Of a stretch of 64,000 nt of DNA, positions 33,064 to 43,560 are shown piece by piece. Location: positions 6,974,501-7,038,500 of the forward strand of contig JAPYXD010000608.1 of assembly GCA_030998225.1 (NCBI GenBank). The letters are read 5' to 3'. This DNA is from Diplolepis rosae (lineage: Eukaryota; Arthropoda; Insecta; Hymenoptera; Diplolepididae). The position numbers and the translations under genes are program-made. The notes under the pieces were generated by a model. That model was given only the letters and a program-made list of their open reading frames with translations, was not told the origin of the DNA and made no database searches. Each line of letters opens with the position of its first letter. Position 1 is the first letter of the stretch.

Positions 33064-33724
33064 AAAGTGGTGGCGCTATTGTCGCTACCGATGTTATTTT
33101 TAAACTGTTATAACCATAGCAACCATATCATTGCCAGTTGAAATAATACAGCCGATGCTCATTTTACTCAACTAACGTTCGAGGCACCTCAAGCGTCAGT
33201 GATATATTTATACATTTCAGGTTAACCCACTGACGCATTGTGATGCCCTGTCGTCGACAACGTTTTACTCAACTCCTTACTTTTTTCTATGTAACACTTA
33301 TTGATATTCACTTTGGGTGAATTAGATATTTATCAAATTCATTTTGCCCGACTAGGATTTAATAAATGTCCAAATGTCCTTAAGTCCCAAGTTTAATCGA
33401 CAGAGTCGAGTAAAATTACTTCAACTATTTTTCTCCGTGTAATAGTACAGTATTTAACTGTTCATTGTGATTCATATTTAAAAATTCTTGTTGTATTTTT
33501 ATTCTTTCACAAATTATTTTCAACTTTAAATCCTTTAAATTTATTAAATGGATTTCATACAATATATTTCAAAATTTTCCGCTCTTTCGAATACATCGGG
33601 TTGGGGGGACGGGGGTTTCGTTTGCATTTATATTAGTTCTTGCTATCAAAACTTGGCGGCGCTGGTGCTCATTTTCACTTTTTTAAGTACCCTCCTAAAA
33701 TACACGGTAGTGGCCGCACTGTGA
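33064..33724 (+). repeat. R3 repeat, full copy (about 660 bp)
   Basis: Full-length relative of 51850-52510 (opposite strand). Begins near GTGGTGGCGCTATTGTCGCT and ends GTGGCCGCACTGTGA. It contains ATTTTACTCAAC-type repeats, CTTAAGTCCCAAGTTTAATC and a G-rich tract GGGGGGACGGGGG. No coding capacity. Partial copies at 18893-18982 and 55490-55835. Confidence 0.75.
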
Positions 33725-34355
33725 TATAAATTGACATATTGACTTGAACGCTTTATGGCGTCTGTCACACACGCCGAGACCACTTCGCCCCTCTCTTGTA
33801 CTCGCGAGTATTTCTTTCTGCTCTCGTATTTGTGCCTTTTGTTATTGTAAACAAATTCATTCTCTCTCTCGCGACGAAAAATTCAAACTTTCCATTTAAC
33901 AATAAATGAATTCTAGTTCTCTTGGGTGGTGAAGCGCGTCAGTAGATTGAATCCGCCATATTGTCGCGTGGCTCGGAAACATTCTGAGATCTCTGTCATT
34001 TTTATTTATACTTACTGATTTTAATACAGATGTTTTGGGCTTTGATTAACATTCATTCTATTTTGTATAGAGATTTTATTCATTTAAATAAATCTTATTA
34101 AGCCGATGCATTTTAATTAATTGAATTCTGGTGTTTCATTTATTTACCCGGTAAACTGTTGTGACCTTATTTTGACCCTGCCTTGTTTTTAGTGTTGTTA
34201 GTTTCGAGTCTCATTATTATTGAAATAAATTTTGTCACTAACCAGAGTGACTGGCGCTCAACAAATTCTAAAGTAAATATTTTATTTTCAGGTAAATTTT
34301 GTATCAATAAAATTAGTTGGGCTAGCCAGTTTAAAGAGTTGCCAGGTCACGGGTA
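33725..34355. other. Possible leader or intron of the long-arm unit
   Basis: Non-coding DNA between the R3 insertion and the ORF. A good acceptor-like TTTTATTTTCAG lies just upstream (about 34280-34293), which may belong to the gene of the unit. No other feature. Confidence 0.35.
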
Positions 34356-36043
34356 AAACCTGCATCTCAGTGTTCAAATGATCCTGACAGTTTTTATCAC
34401 ATTTGCGGTCGTTTGACGTTTACTACGAAAAGGAGGAATATCGATGATAATGTCAAACAATTGTATCGCAATTACTTCAATATTTCGATATCTAATCAAG
34501 ATAAGTCTTGGGTTCCACATACGGCTTGTAAATCATGTGTTGAATCTTTAAGACGGTGGAATAATTTCAAAAGTGATGCACCAGGAATGCCTTTCAAATA
34601 CCTGTGATTTGGCGTGAAGCTGCTAGCCACGATGAATGTTATTTTTGTTTAACCAATACATTTAAATATAATGTCAAAAATGCTTATCATTTTAAATATC
34701 CAAACGTAGCAAGTGTTACAAAACCCATTTCATATTCATTTGATGATAGACCAACTTCTCCACTTTTCAAAAAAGAAGTTGAGGAAAGACGTTCATTTCA
34801 CTGAAGATCGTGAATCGGAATATATCCTATCAACTTCTGACTCTCTTCCAATTCTATTCGATCAGAATGCTCTTGATGATTTAGTTAGGGATCTAGGTTT
34901 ACCAAAAGATAAGTCTGAATTGCTAGGATCAAGACTTCAAGAAAGAAATCTTCTTTCTCCTGGAACTACTTTCAGTTGGTATCGTCATCGGGAGGAATCA
35001 TTGATCAAGTATTTTTCTGAAGGTGATAACTATGTCTTTTGCAATGATGTTAGTACCCTCATGCAAAACTTGGGAGTACTTTATGATACCTCGCAATGGA
35101 GACTATTCATTGATTTCTCAAAGACAAGCTTGAAAGGTGTTTTATTGCATAATTCAAATGAATACGCATCGATACCAATTGCTTATTCCTTTTACTTAAA
35201 GGAATCAAATGAAAATATGAAAACCATTCTTGATACAATTCAATATGAACGATATGAATGGCAAATATGCGGAGATTTTAGAGTTCTTTCCATACTTCTT
35301 GGACAACAATTGGGTTTTACAAGATACCCGTGTTTTTTATGTTTATGGGATAGTAGAGATAGAAAACAGCATTATGTTAGAAAAGAATCGCCTCTCCGCG
35401 TGACTCTCAAACCAGGAGACCCGAAAATTCTAAACAAACCACTGATTGATCCTAAAAAAGTTCTGTTACCTCCGCTTCATATAAAATTAGGATTAATGAA
35501 GCAGTTTGTAAAGGCCCTTGATCGTGAAGGTGCATTATTTAAGTATCTTGCGCGACAATTTTCTTATTTAAGTGACGCCAAAATAAAAAAGGAGCATTTG
35601 TTAGATCACAGATACGAGAACTGAAGAAAACAACAGAAGTTGAAAATGTTATGACATCTGTCGAAAAAGAAGCCTGGATCAGCTTCAAAAAAGTTGTCCA
35701 AGGTTTTCTAGGTAACAGCAAAGCTAGTAACTACAAAGAACTTGAAGAAAATATGCTTGAAAAATATCACAATTTAGGTTGTAACATGAGCATCAAAATG
35801 CACTATTTACACTCCCATCTAGATTGGTTTCCAGAAAACTGTGGTGATGTTAGCGACGAGCAGGGAGAACGATTTCATCAGGATATGAAAGGAATGCACA
35901 GTGGTCTTAAATTCCAAAAATCTGGCCAAAAGTCGAAAAATAAAGTTTTTTTGTTAGGAATTTTAGGTTATAGGATCACTAGCAGGGTATTTCGTAATCT
36001 TGTTTTCCCAGTCATGTATAAAGATGATGATTCTAGTGAATAG
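34356..36043 (+). pseudogene. Conserved arthropod/cnidarian 'uncharacterised' protein, transposon-associated, frameshifted
   Basis: About 560 codons in four pieces (34356-34606, 34604-about 34780, about 34780-35624, 35651-36043). Blocks: DPDSFYHICGRLT, SWVPHTACKSCVESLRRW, PVIWRE, then HDECYFCLTNTFKYN (Cys pairs, a likely zinc-binding N-terminus), LGSRLQERNLLSPGT, WRLFIDFSKTSLKGVLLHN, WQICGDFRVLSILLGQQLG, YPCFLCLWDSRDRKQHY, LLPPLHIKLGLMKQFVKAL, CNMSIKMHYLHSHLDWFP and DEQGERFHQDMKGM. I know this block series from multi-copy hypothetical proteins of insects and hydrozoans; the ordered acidic residues suggest an RNase H-fold nuclease, but I do not know the family name. After FHQDM the usual tail is lost. 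Confidence 0.65.
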
Positions 36044-37068
36044 TATAATTTTTGTAACGATCTCGTCAAACCCTAGTGAATCGCAAAAAATGTTGTTTAC
36101 GTTAGTATAGTTGGGACTACGTAATAAAAAATTTCTGCCACAGATACTTTGTGTAATCAATATACCTTAATGAAATCGCGGAAATGTCTAGGTATGTGAC
36201 AATGACTCTTAAATTTCTCAATTACGTCCACGTCGTAGTTCCTGGGCAGCGCTAAAAATAGGAATTTTCTAACCCTGAGAAATTTAAGGTTATTCATGCT
36301 AGACCAGTAAATTGACTCATGACAGTTGACCTTCGTAATATACAGAAAAAACTTCGCATATTGTACACATGCATTCGTACTCAGTGACTCAAAAAACTCT
36401 CAAGTAAAGAATTTTAGAGACCAATATTGTTTTCCCCGTAAATTTCAGTTCGCCATTTTAAAACGGCCGGCCACCTTGTAAATGAAAATGTCAATCTTGC
36501 GACCCCATTTTCGTAATCAGCAATTCCGAAACCCCCGAATAAGAGTTTTTAGAGAGCGAAATCGTTTAATTTTGTAAATTTCGATCCGCCATCTTAGAAA
36601 TGGAAATCTCAATTGTCTGACTGTAAATTCTTATTCACAGACCATCAAAACGCGCAAGCACGAATTTTCAAGATAAATTTTCGAATGCAGAATGGTATGC
36701 ACCAAAGAGTCAATGTGAATGCTCATAAGGTTGTTCGGATAAATGTCAAAACTTGATATGGCCGTATCGTTGTGAGAAAGAATCGCTAGTGACTGTTTAA
36801 TAGCTCATTTTGAAGGGAAAGAGTAGTGCTAAATGATGACATTTGAGAAAAAGACAAAAAAATTTCTTGCGTCCTGTACATAACCTCAAAAGTATCGAAA
36901 ACACCCAATTTTCGAGCACATAACCTCAAATATCTCAAAATCCTGACGTGATAGGCTGATTCTGATTCCGGATTCGGATTCTACGTCAAAAATTACTCCG
37001 GAAACGACCCGTAGCTTTTCAACAAAAAAACCTTGCAGGCATGTGTAATATATGATATATGTAATTAA

Positions 37069-38476
37069 GGTAGTTGTTGCGCCAAAAATCAGTCTCTGGA
37101 AAAAGAAGTTTTTCTATGATTTCAAGACTGGTAATTATATCATCAGCCGTGAAATATGTAAGGAAAGACACTCTTTTTAATAAAAAAAATTTAAAAATTA
37201 CGAAAAATAATATTTTAATAATGTTTTTTGTAATAGGATATTTCCTTATTATCGCTCCATACCAAATTTTCAAAAATGGTGCGATTCTGATGAATCATTT
37301 TTTTAGGAAAAGGATTCTCTACAACTTTACCTTTTCCGATTTTTGAAAATGAATCAATTATTATCAAATTCAGCAATTTGTTTATAAAAATTTCGTTTTG
37401 GAAAATTGTTTTTTAATGATTTCAACCATTAAGGACGTTCTCTTGCCCGTAGATGTGCTCATCCTACTCTATCAGAGGTAGTGGGATTACTGTTAAGCTT
37501 TCTACGCAAATGAGTTGAGCACCGTTTATGCACAAAAGTAACAAAATGTGTCTTCTTCGTCGATTTGTGCGATTTGGCAACACCGCTTCCCTGTCTCTCA
37601 TATCGAGTCGAAAGCATATGGTGTGAGAGAGTTTATATTATGAGTTTATTGACAGTTTGTAAATACTAATAAGATGTCTAATTAATTTCGTAACAAAAAT
37701 GGATTTTTTATTTCACAAAAATCAGCTGCTCGTAAAAACAAAGCTCTGGAAGCAATGTCAAATGTAAGCGTACGCGCGCGCTGTTGATGCGGTGTTGCCA
37801 AGTCACCATATTTGCTTCAGCAAGCCGGCTAAGAATTTGTGCAACTGCGAGTTTCAACAACGCATATCTTTAAAAGTAGTGCCAGTACACGTATTTTTTA
37901 TGATGGCATACGATTCCTTATAATCTCTAGTATAATATACTAGTTTTCCAAAAAAATCTAAAGAAAACTGTGCTTTTAATGTAAAGAAAGGTATCGCGAA
38001 ACTGAACTACGCCTATCTAACACGTGTTAAGAGATTCAACTTTAGAGCTTAATTTCTCGATTTTAAGTACCGGTCTTGATCCTAATCTTTTTACCGCTTT
38101 GTAGATCATGGTAAAAAGTACTTATTTACGAAGTTTGAAAGAAATCTAAAGAAAAGTGATTTTCAAGAGAACGTCCTTAAAGAATTTATTTTCAAAAATC
38201 GGAAACGGTAGAGTTGTAGAGAATCCTTTTTCTAGAAAAATGATTCATGACTTATCAGAATCGCACCATTTTTGAAAATTTGGTATGGAGCGATAATAAG
38301 GAAATATCCTATTACAAAAAACATTATTAAAATATTATTTTTCATAATTTAAAAATTTTTTTTATCAAAAAGAGTGTCTTTCCTTACATATGACACGGCT
38401 GATGATATAATTACCAGTCTTGAAATCATAGAAAAACTTCTTTTTCCAGAGACTGATTTTTGGCGCAACAACTACC
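37069..38476. mobile_element. TTAA foldback element carrying a nested TTAA element
   Basis: Flanked by TTAA at 37065-37068 and 38477-38480. Ends GGTAGTTGTTGCGCCAAAAA and its exact reverse complement. The arms (37069-about 37354 and 38190-38476) match over nearly 290 bp with scattered changes. Without the inner element (37433-38176) it is a hairpin of about 660 bp. The open frames in the two arms are only a consequence of the repeat. Confidence 0.8.
37433..38176. mobile_element. Inner TTAA element (744 bp)
   Basis: TTAA flanks at 37429-37432 and 38177-38180; terminal inverted repeat GGACGTTCTCTTG / CAAGAGAACGTCC. Content differs from the outer arms, including CACACCATATGC-type and GCAACACCGC blocks, and has no transposase. 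The uninterrupted version of its target can be read on - at about 54520-54600. Confidence 0.75.
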
Positions 38477-38480
38477 TTAA

Positions 38481-38626
38481 TACCAGTCGATGATTGTTGA
38501 TTTTCCTGGTCCAGATTCCCCATAACGTTTATCAAGCCACTGCTTTGCTTCAACAGTATTTATTCCCTTTAAAACGTAATGTTTGATTAACACTCGAAAC
38601 TCTTTTTTATTCATTGTTTTAAACAT
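38481..38626 (-). pseudogene. Mariner transposase N-terminus
   Basis: On - from the ATG at 38626-38624: MFKTMNKKEFRVLIKHYVL, then INTVEAKQWLDKRYGESG and STIIDW, the start of the paired helix-turn-helix domain of a mariner transposase. It is cut after about 48 codons by the TTAA element to its left, and the remainder of the transposase is not found on the far side. The upstream DNA (38640-38740) contains the non-coding leader with AGATGGCACCACTG on -. Confidence 0.65.
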
Positions 38627-38640
38627 GACAAAAGTTGCTT

Positions 38641-40172
38641 CACCAAAAACTCTGTAAGTTCTAAACTAAACGTCAGATTGTATTTGAAAACAGTGGTGCC
38701 ATCTATATTTCAGACCGGAAGCTTATTGAGTGATGTGCTACATTAAGATTGTACTATATGGCTATTTGCTAGTTTCAGCAAGAAGCCACAAACAAGAAGA
38801 AGAAGAAGTTTGTACAACCTGGCCGAGCGCTTTCGGAAATCGAGGAGCTCACAGACACGTTCAACGTGATTGTGAGAATTGAGAGAGAGGAGTTTGAAAA
38901 TTCCGACGCGCTAATTGAAAAAGCGCTACTGAATGAATGATACCATATAAAAAGTTATTCCTACTTAATAATCGTAAAGAGCGATGTTTGATTCATCTGA
39001 AACGATTATAATCTGAATAACAATTTTTGGACGTTTAGGACGAGAAGAACCAATGAGAAGGTGAGCCCGCTAAGTCACCTCGCCCTACTATGCGGACATC
39101 CATCAAATTAGGACTCCTGCGCATCCATCGCCCCACTTATCGCCGCAACCTGTCACTTCTGTCCTCGAAAATTTAGTGTTATAGATTATTTATTGTTTGT
39201 TCGGTTTTATGTGTGTGAACTTGCAGCGCGAGCCACGTGCCCAGAGGCTGAGAATGAAAATAGTGCTCGTGTCACCTACCGCCTCCCGAGATACCGGTGC
39301 CTTCCGATTGACAATTAAGGTAAGATCTTCTTTCTTTTACATGGTTTTGCCAAGATTCATACGAGACGTATCCTAACCTCAACATTTTAAGAGAACTCCT
39401 TGGCCGAATCATAGTGCTCCCGAATGATGTTTATCGACCCAGCAAAGAGAACGCCGTTCCTTTTAGACACATTGGCATTACTATTATCTAATTAATGCCT
39501 GAAACGGCAAATCCTGTCCCTACTGTAACATCAACGCAGAATTATCGTCCCTATTGCAATATAATCGCCAAGGTATTGTCCCGTTTTCTTACATACCGCA
39601 TCATTGATATTACCCAAATATCGCATAGTTATTGTCTTAAATTATAAAGCCTGTTCCGTTTTCATAGGATCCGCACTGTTAACGCAAGAAATAATGGAAC
39701 TTGGCCCATTTACCTTATCAGTGTACAACATCGTATGCGAAATGTTTCGAACCGTCCCACTCCATGAAATAAGTATCCCTCTTCGAATAATTAGTAATTA
39801 CCAGCTTGGGACCTGTACCATTGGTTCTCATACGAGGTTATCATATAAAAATTGTGCCCCCTTCCGCTCGTTCACAATTTGTGAACATTATATCTAAACT
39901 CATCTCTTTAGAATTGTTTTCCCATTTTCCTTGTTTATAACTTCATTATCGGCGTCCTTACGACCCCAGTGGTTTTGATGTATGTTTTCCCCCTTTTCTT
40001 TTATTCCGTTGTTTTGTAAAATGTATCGACTAAGGTTTTTATCAGGATTGTATTTGTAATAATAAATATCGTGAGTTTATTTTAATTTACTGGGTCTTTA
40101 TCAATTTTCTTTCAAACCACCCCTTTCCTCCGCTAAGTCTGAACCTGCCGAATTGGGGGAATTAACTGTAGG
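38641..40172. other. Unassigned DNA, possible LTR or leader of the gypsy remnant
   Basis: Contains a GAA microsatellite (38794-38811), a GC-richer part (39050-39320) and an ACTGTAGGGTGACTTC block after GGGGG (40155-40185) that could be an LTR edge. No paired copy in the window supports an LTR. The 97-codon frame at 39604-39897 is not recognisable. Confidence 0.3.
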
Positions 40173-41955
40173 GTGACTTCATTGTTGTTTTTATCGCTAT
40201 CTTTTCGTTTATCGTCTCGTATCGCTATGTACTATATCGCAAGTCAAATAGAACTAGGATCCGATTTTGACTCTGATCCTGAATATTTGGACTATTTGAA
40301 AGAAATCCAAACAAAAAATAAAAGAGAGAAAAATGGAAAAAAGACTAAACAATTCATTATACCTCAAGAGGAAGGAAACGAAAATTATTTTTCTATTTCT
40401 GAAAATGAAGTAATTGATATAGAACCTGAAGATGAAAAAAACTCTGGTAACTCTTATATTGAAGAAATTTTTGAAAATAAAAATGTTGAAGACACTTTCA
40501 TTGAGCAAAATTTTGAAATTAAACAAAAACAACAAATAGAAACCAAGGAAAATGCTGAAAATCCTAATAATTCAGAATCTGAAGAAAACCGTCCACCCCC
40601 AGAGCCCCCTCCACCGAAACTTCAAATCTACCAGGCAAATTTTAATGAATAAAAATATCGTTGAATGTCGCGACCAATTAACGATGCAAAAAGATAATTA
40701 TTTATATTTTGTTACAACAAATGGAACTCCTCAAAATAATGGATTAAAAACTCTAGAAGAACGTGGAACCTTACCAAAATTAAAAAAATTTGAAAAGGGA
40801 ACAGCAAAAGAAATTAAAAAGGGAAACTACTATCATTTTGCCTTTCCGATTGAAGAAGAAGCCAAAGACAATTTATCTTAAACCTTAAATAATATAAAAT
40901 TTCCAATTTACTTATTACATGAATTATCTCAGAAATTGAATCTGCGATCGATTAGTATTTCAAAGACTTCAAAAATCAACCATAAATCATGGGAAGATAA
41001 GAAATTAATTTTTGATTTAGTTTTTGCAAATTCACTTATGAAAATAATAGTTTGTAACGGCATAAAGTAATATCCGACAAAAAACAAAGATTACATTAAT
41101 TGAATAAGCTCACTCCTCAGCATTAGGAGGCCATAAAGGTGTCACCAAGATCTATAATCGAATTCGCCACAAATTTTTTTGAGAAAATATGAAAGTCGAT
41201 ATTCAAAAGTATATTTGAGGCTGTTTACAATGTCAAATAAAAAAATTATTCCGAGTTAAAACTAAAAATATTATGGTTATTACTGATACGCCCACTACTG
41301 CCTTTGAAAAAATATCAATGGATATTGCTGGTCCGCTACCAGAAACAAAATCTGGAAATTTGTATATTCTTACTATACAAGATAATTTTACAAAATACTC
41401 TCTAGCAGAGATTTTTAAAGCAATTTATTAAAAAGATTAGCAAAACGCTTTAGAATCACACAATTTCGTATCACAGCTTTTCACCCTCAATCCAATGGAT
41501 CACTTGAACGATCACATCATATTCTAGGTGAATATCTCAAACAATTTGTAGCAAAAAACTCAGAATGGGACGATTGGCTAGAATTAGCAATGTTCTCATA
41601 TAAAACAAATGTACACGAAGCCCTTTAGTGAACCTCTATTACAAAATGAAAAGTTGCAATCCTATGATGATTATTTGATAAATTTTGTCACACAACTGCA
41701 TGAAATGCGAACATAAGCAAGAGAAAATCTCATAACAGCAAATGAAAAATCAAAAATGTACCACGATAAAGAAATAGATCCTTTAGAAATAAAAATTGGG
41801 GATTATGTATTTTTATTAAAGGGAGGAAAAATTAAAAAGCTAGATAATTGATTAACTGAATTTAAATTCAAACTCAAAATAGTATAAACTTTGCATAAAA
41901 CTAAAGCGTTTAGAATCACTAAACCAGGAAATGTTTTAAACAAAAAGATCTTTTG
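40173..41955 (+). pseudogene. pol: Ty3/gypsy pol remnant: linker and integrase, central Asp deleted
   Basis: The first frame (40173-40652) is an acidic linker ending in a Pro-rich run, PPPEPPPPKLQIYQANFNE. A one-base shift leads to NIVECRDQLTMQKDN and FVTTNGTPQNNGLKTLEE, the segment that precedes integrase in insect gypsy elements. The zinc-binding domain is readable with stops: ALGGHKGVTKIYNRIR, then CLQCQ. The core keeps its first Asp (ISMDIAGPLPETKSGNLYIL) and its Glu (HPQSNGSLERSHHIL), but the DNA between, which should carry the second Asp, is deleted at about 41430. The C-terminal part includes IKIGDYVFLLKGG. RT is absent. Confidence 0.75.
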
Positions 41956-42329
41956 AAATTTTATTCTAATCTTATATTTTTTATTTTTCAGAGATTCGAG
42001 AATCTCACTGAACCTTCAAATTGCAATGAAAAAATTTCAATATATTTAAAGGTTTTTTCCGAGGAAATTACACTTTTTAAAGTAGCAAGTATTTATCAAA
42101 TTTATAAAATGGATTCGGATCTGAGACACCGTCGCGATCGGACGTGTTTACGTGTTTGCGTGACGCTCGTACTCGCGACTGTTTATGTTCGAGAGGTTGA
42201 CTGTGTGTTTATATTCGCCGTTCTAGTGCTAAAGTCTGCATTGAATTAAGATTTTCACTTATTATTTAGGCTTTTTAAGCCAAACATACAGAGATTAGTG
42301 AGTGCTTTTGGTCCAAAAGCACTTGCAAC

Positions 42330-43560
42330 ATGATGCTCTCACCAAATCAAAGTGCTTCCCAACCAATGTCTACCCAAAACAAGTCATCATACGATCACGT
42401 TACGCAACAAGTTCAAGTTTCGTCGAAAGAACAAGCGATAGTTATTGACGCTATAAAAGGTTTTACAGTTCAAGAGTATGTGATTGCTATTGGTAAATTG
42501 ATAGACCTTGCGAACATTCGTTTTGTTTCTCGTACTATATCTCTCACGGTAGAATATGTTTATATATGAACAGTAAAGAAACTGATGACAAACTAACGGA
42601 AAGTGGAAAAAAGATTAGAATCAGCACGCTAACGTTAGAAATACGTCCTCTAATCTCGAATGCTTGTCCCATTATACCCAACGATATAATCATTGAAGAG
42701 CTCTCCAAGATAAATATCACTCCTTGTTCTCAAATCACCTATATCCGTGCTGGCATAAACGACCCTGGCTTCTCACATGTTTTGAGCTTCCGTCGTCAAA
42801 TGTATGTAAACCCTAACGACATTCCAAATTTACCTCCTTCGATTGCAATCAACTATGATAGTACTACGTACTACATCTATCTCTCTGGCGAAAAACTTTC
42901 ATGCTTTTTATGTCGGGAGGACGGGTACCTGGCTAAATACTGCAAAAAATGTCGCTCCAAATTCTTCAGATGTCATCGAAAATTCTGAGCACAACACATC
43001 CAAGTCGCCACCAAATAACACCACAGTATCTATCGCCCACTCTCAGAAATCTACCTTTCCGACGCTCAATAATACCACGACCGCAACTACCGAGGAAAAA
43101 GCAACTGTGATGCCCGCTCTTCAGAGCAATAAACGTCTTCTTCCGTCAAGCACAGGCTCTACTACAAGCTCTACCACTGCGCATTCTACAAAGGATACAT
43201 TGAAAATCGCCCAACCTAAAGTCAAACAATCTCTAACTGCCAAGAAGCCTAAAGTGGCCAACAGCAGGAGTATTACATCCGCCGAAGTTGAAGCGCAATT
43301 GGACCCCGCTAAAGCACATATTATATCGAAGGTGCCCAGCTATCCTCTCAGTTATGAAGATCTTGTAGACTTTCTCGTTACCACATATGGCAAATCTGAC
43401 ATACCTGCCATAGCAAAGCATTTCACTGTCGATACTTGTTGATGCTTATCAACATGCTCGAAGAAACCAACTCTCATTTACTTGATAAAAATCTGATTTA
43501 TCGAATCGGAAGGATACACAAAGCGAGAGAAGCATTGATGACACCAAGGATAGTGATATT
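42330..43560 (+). pseudogene. LINE ORF1 (nucleic-acid-binding), frameshifted
   Basis: Three overlapping frames: 42330-42569, 42566-42988, 42843-43442. The middle part has YIRAGINDPGFSHVLSFRRQ and a zinc knuckle, CFLCREDGYLAKYC, whose His is Tyr. The third frame is Ser/Thr/Lys-rich and ends in a conserved-looking tail, PLSYEDLVDFLVTTYGKSDI. Such a knuckle plus low-complexity linker is typical of ORF1 proteins that coat the LINE RNA. The join to ORF2 near 43560 lacks the beginning of the endonuclease, so a deletion is likely there. Confidence 0.65.

Larger units (their letters stand above)
32199..37024. mobile_element. Long-arm DNA transposon-like unit around a conserved ORF
   Basis: Sequence from 32199 to about 32860 returns in reverse complement from 37024 down to about 36370, diverged but continuous. 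Shared blocks include ACTCCGGAAACGA/TCATTTCCGGGGT, GAATCAGCCTATCACGTCAG, GTTATGTACAGG, AAAATTTATCTTGAAAAT and TCGAGCACATAACCTCAA. The arms enclose one protein-coding region (34356-36043) and a nested R3 repeat (33064-33724). I infer terminal inverted repeats of a class II element. Target duplication could not be identified. Confidence 0.6.

Noticed and set aside
37074..37346. 90-codon open frame and its mirror on the other arm as a small gene pair
   Set aside because: Both lie entirely in the inverted arms of a TTAA foldback and mirror each other; no protein pattern.
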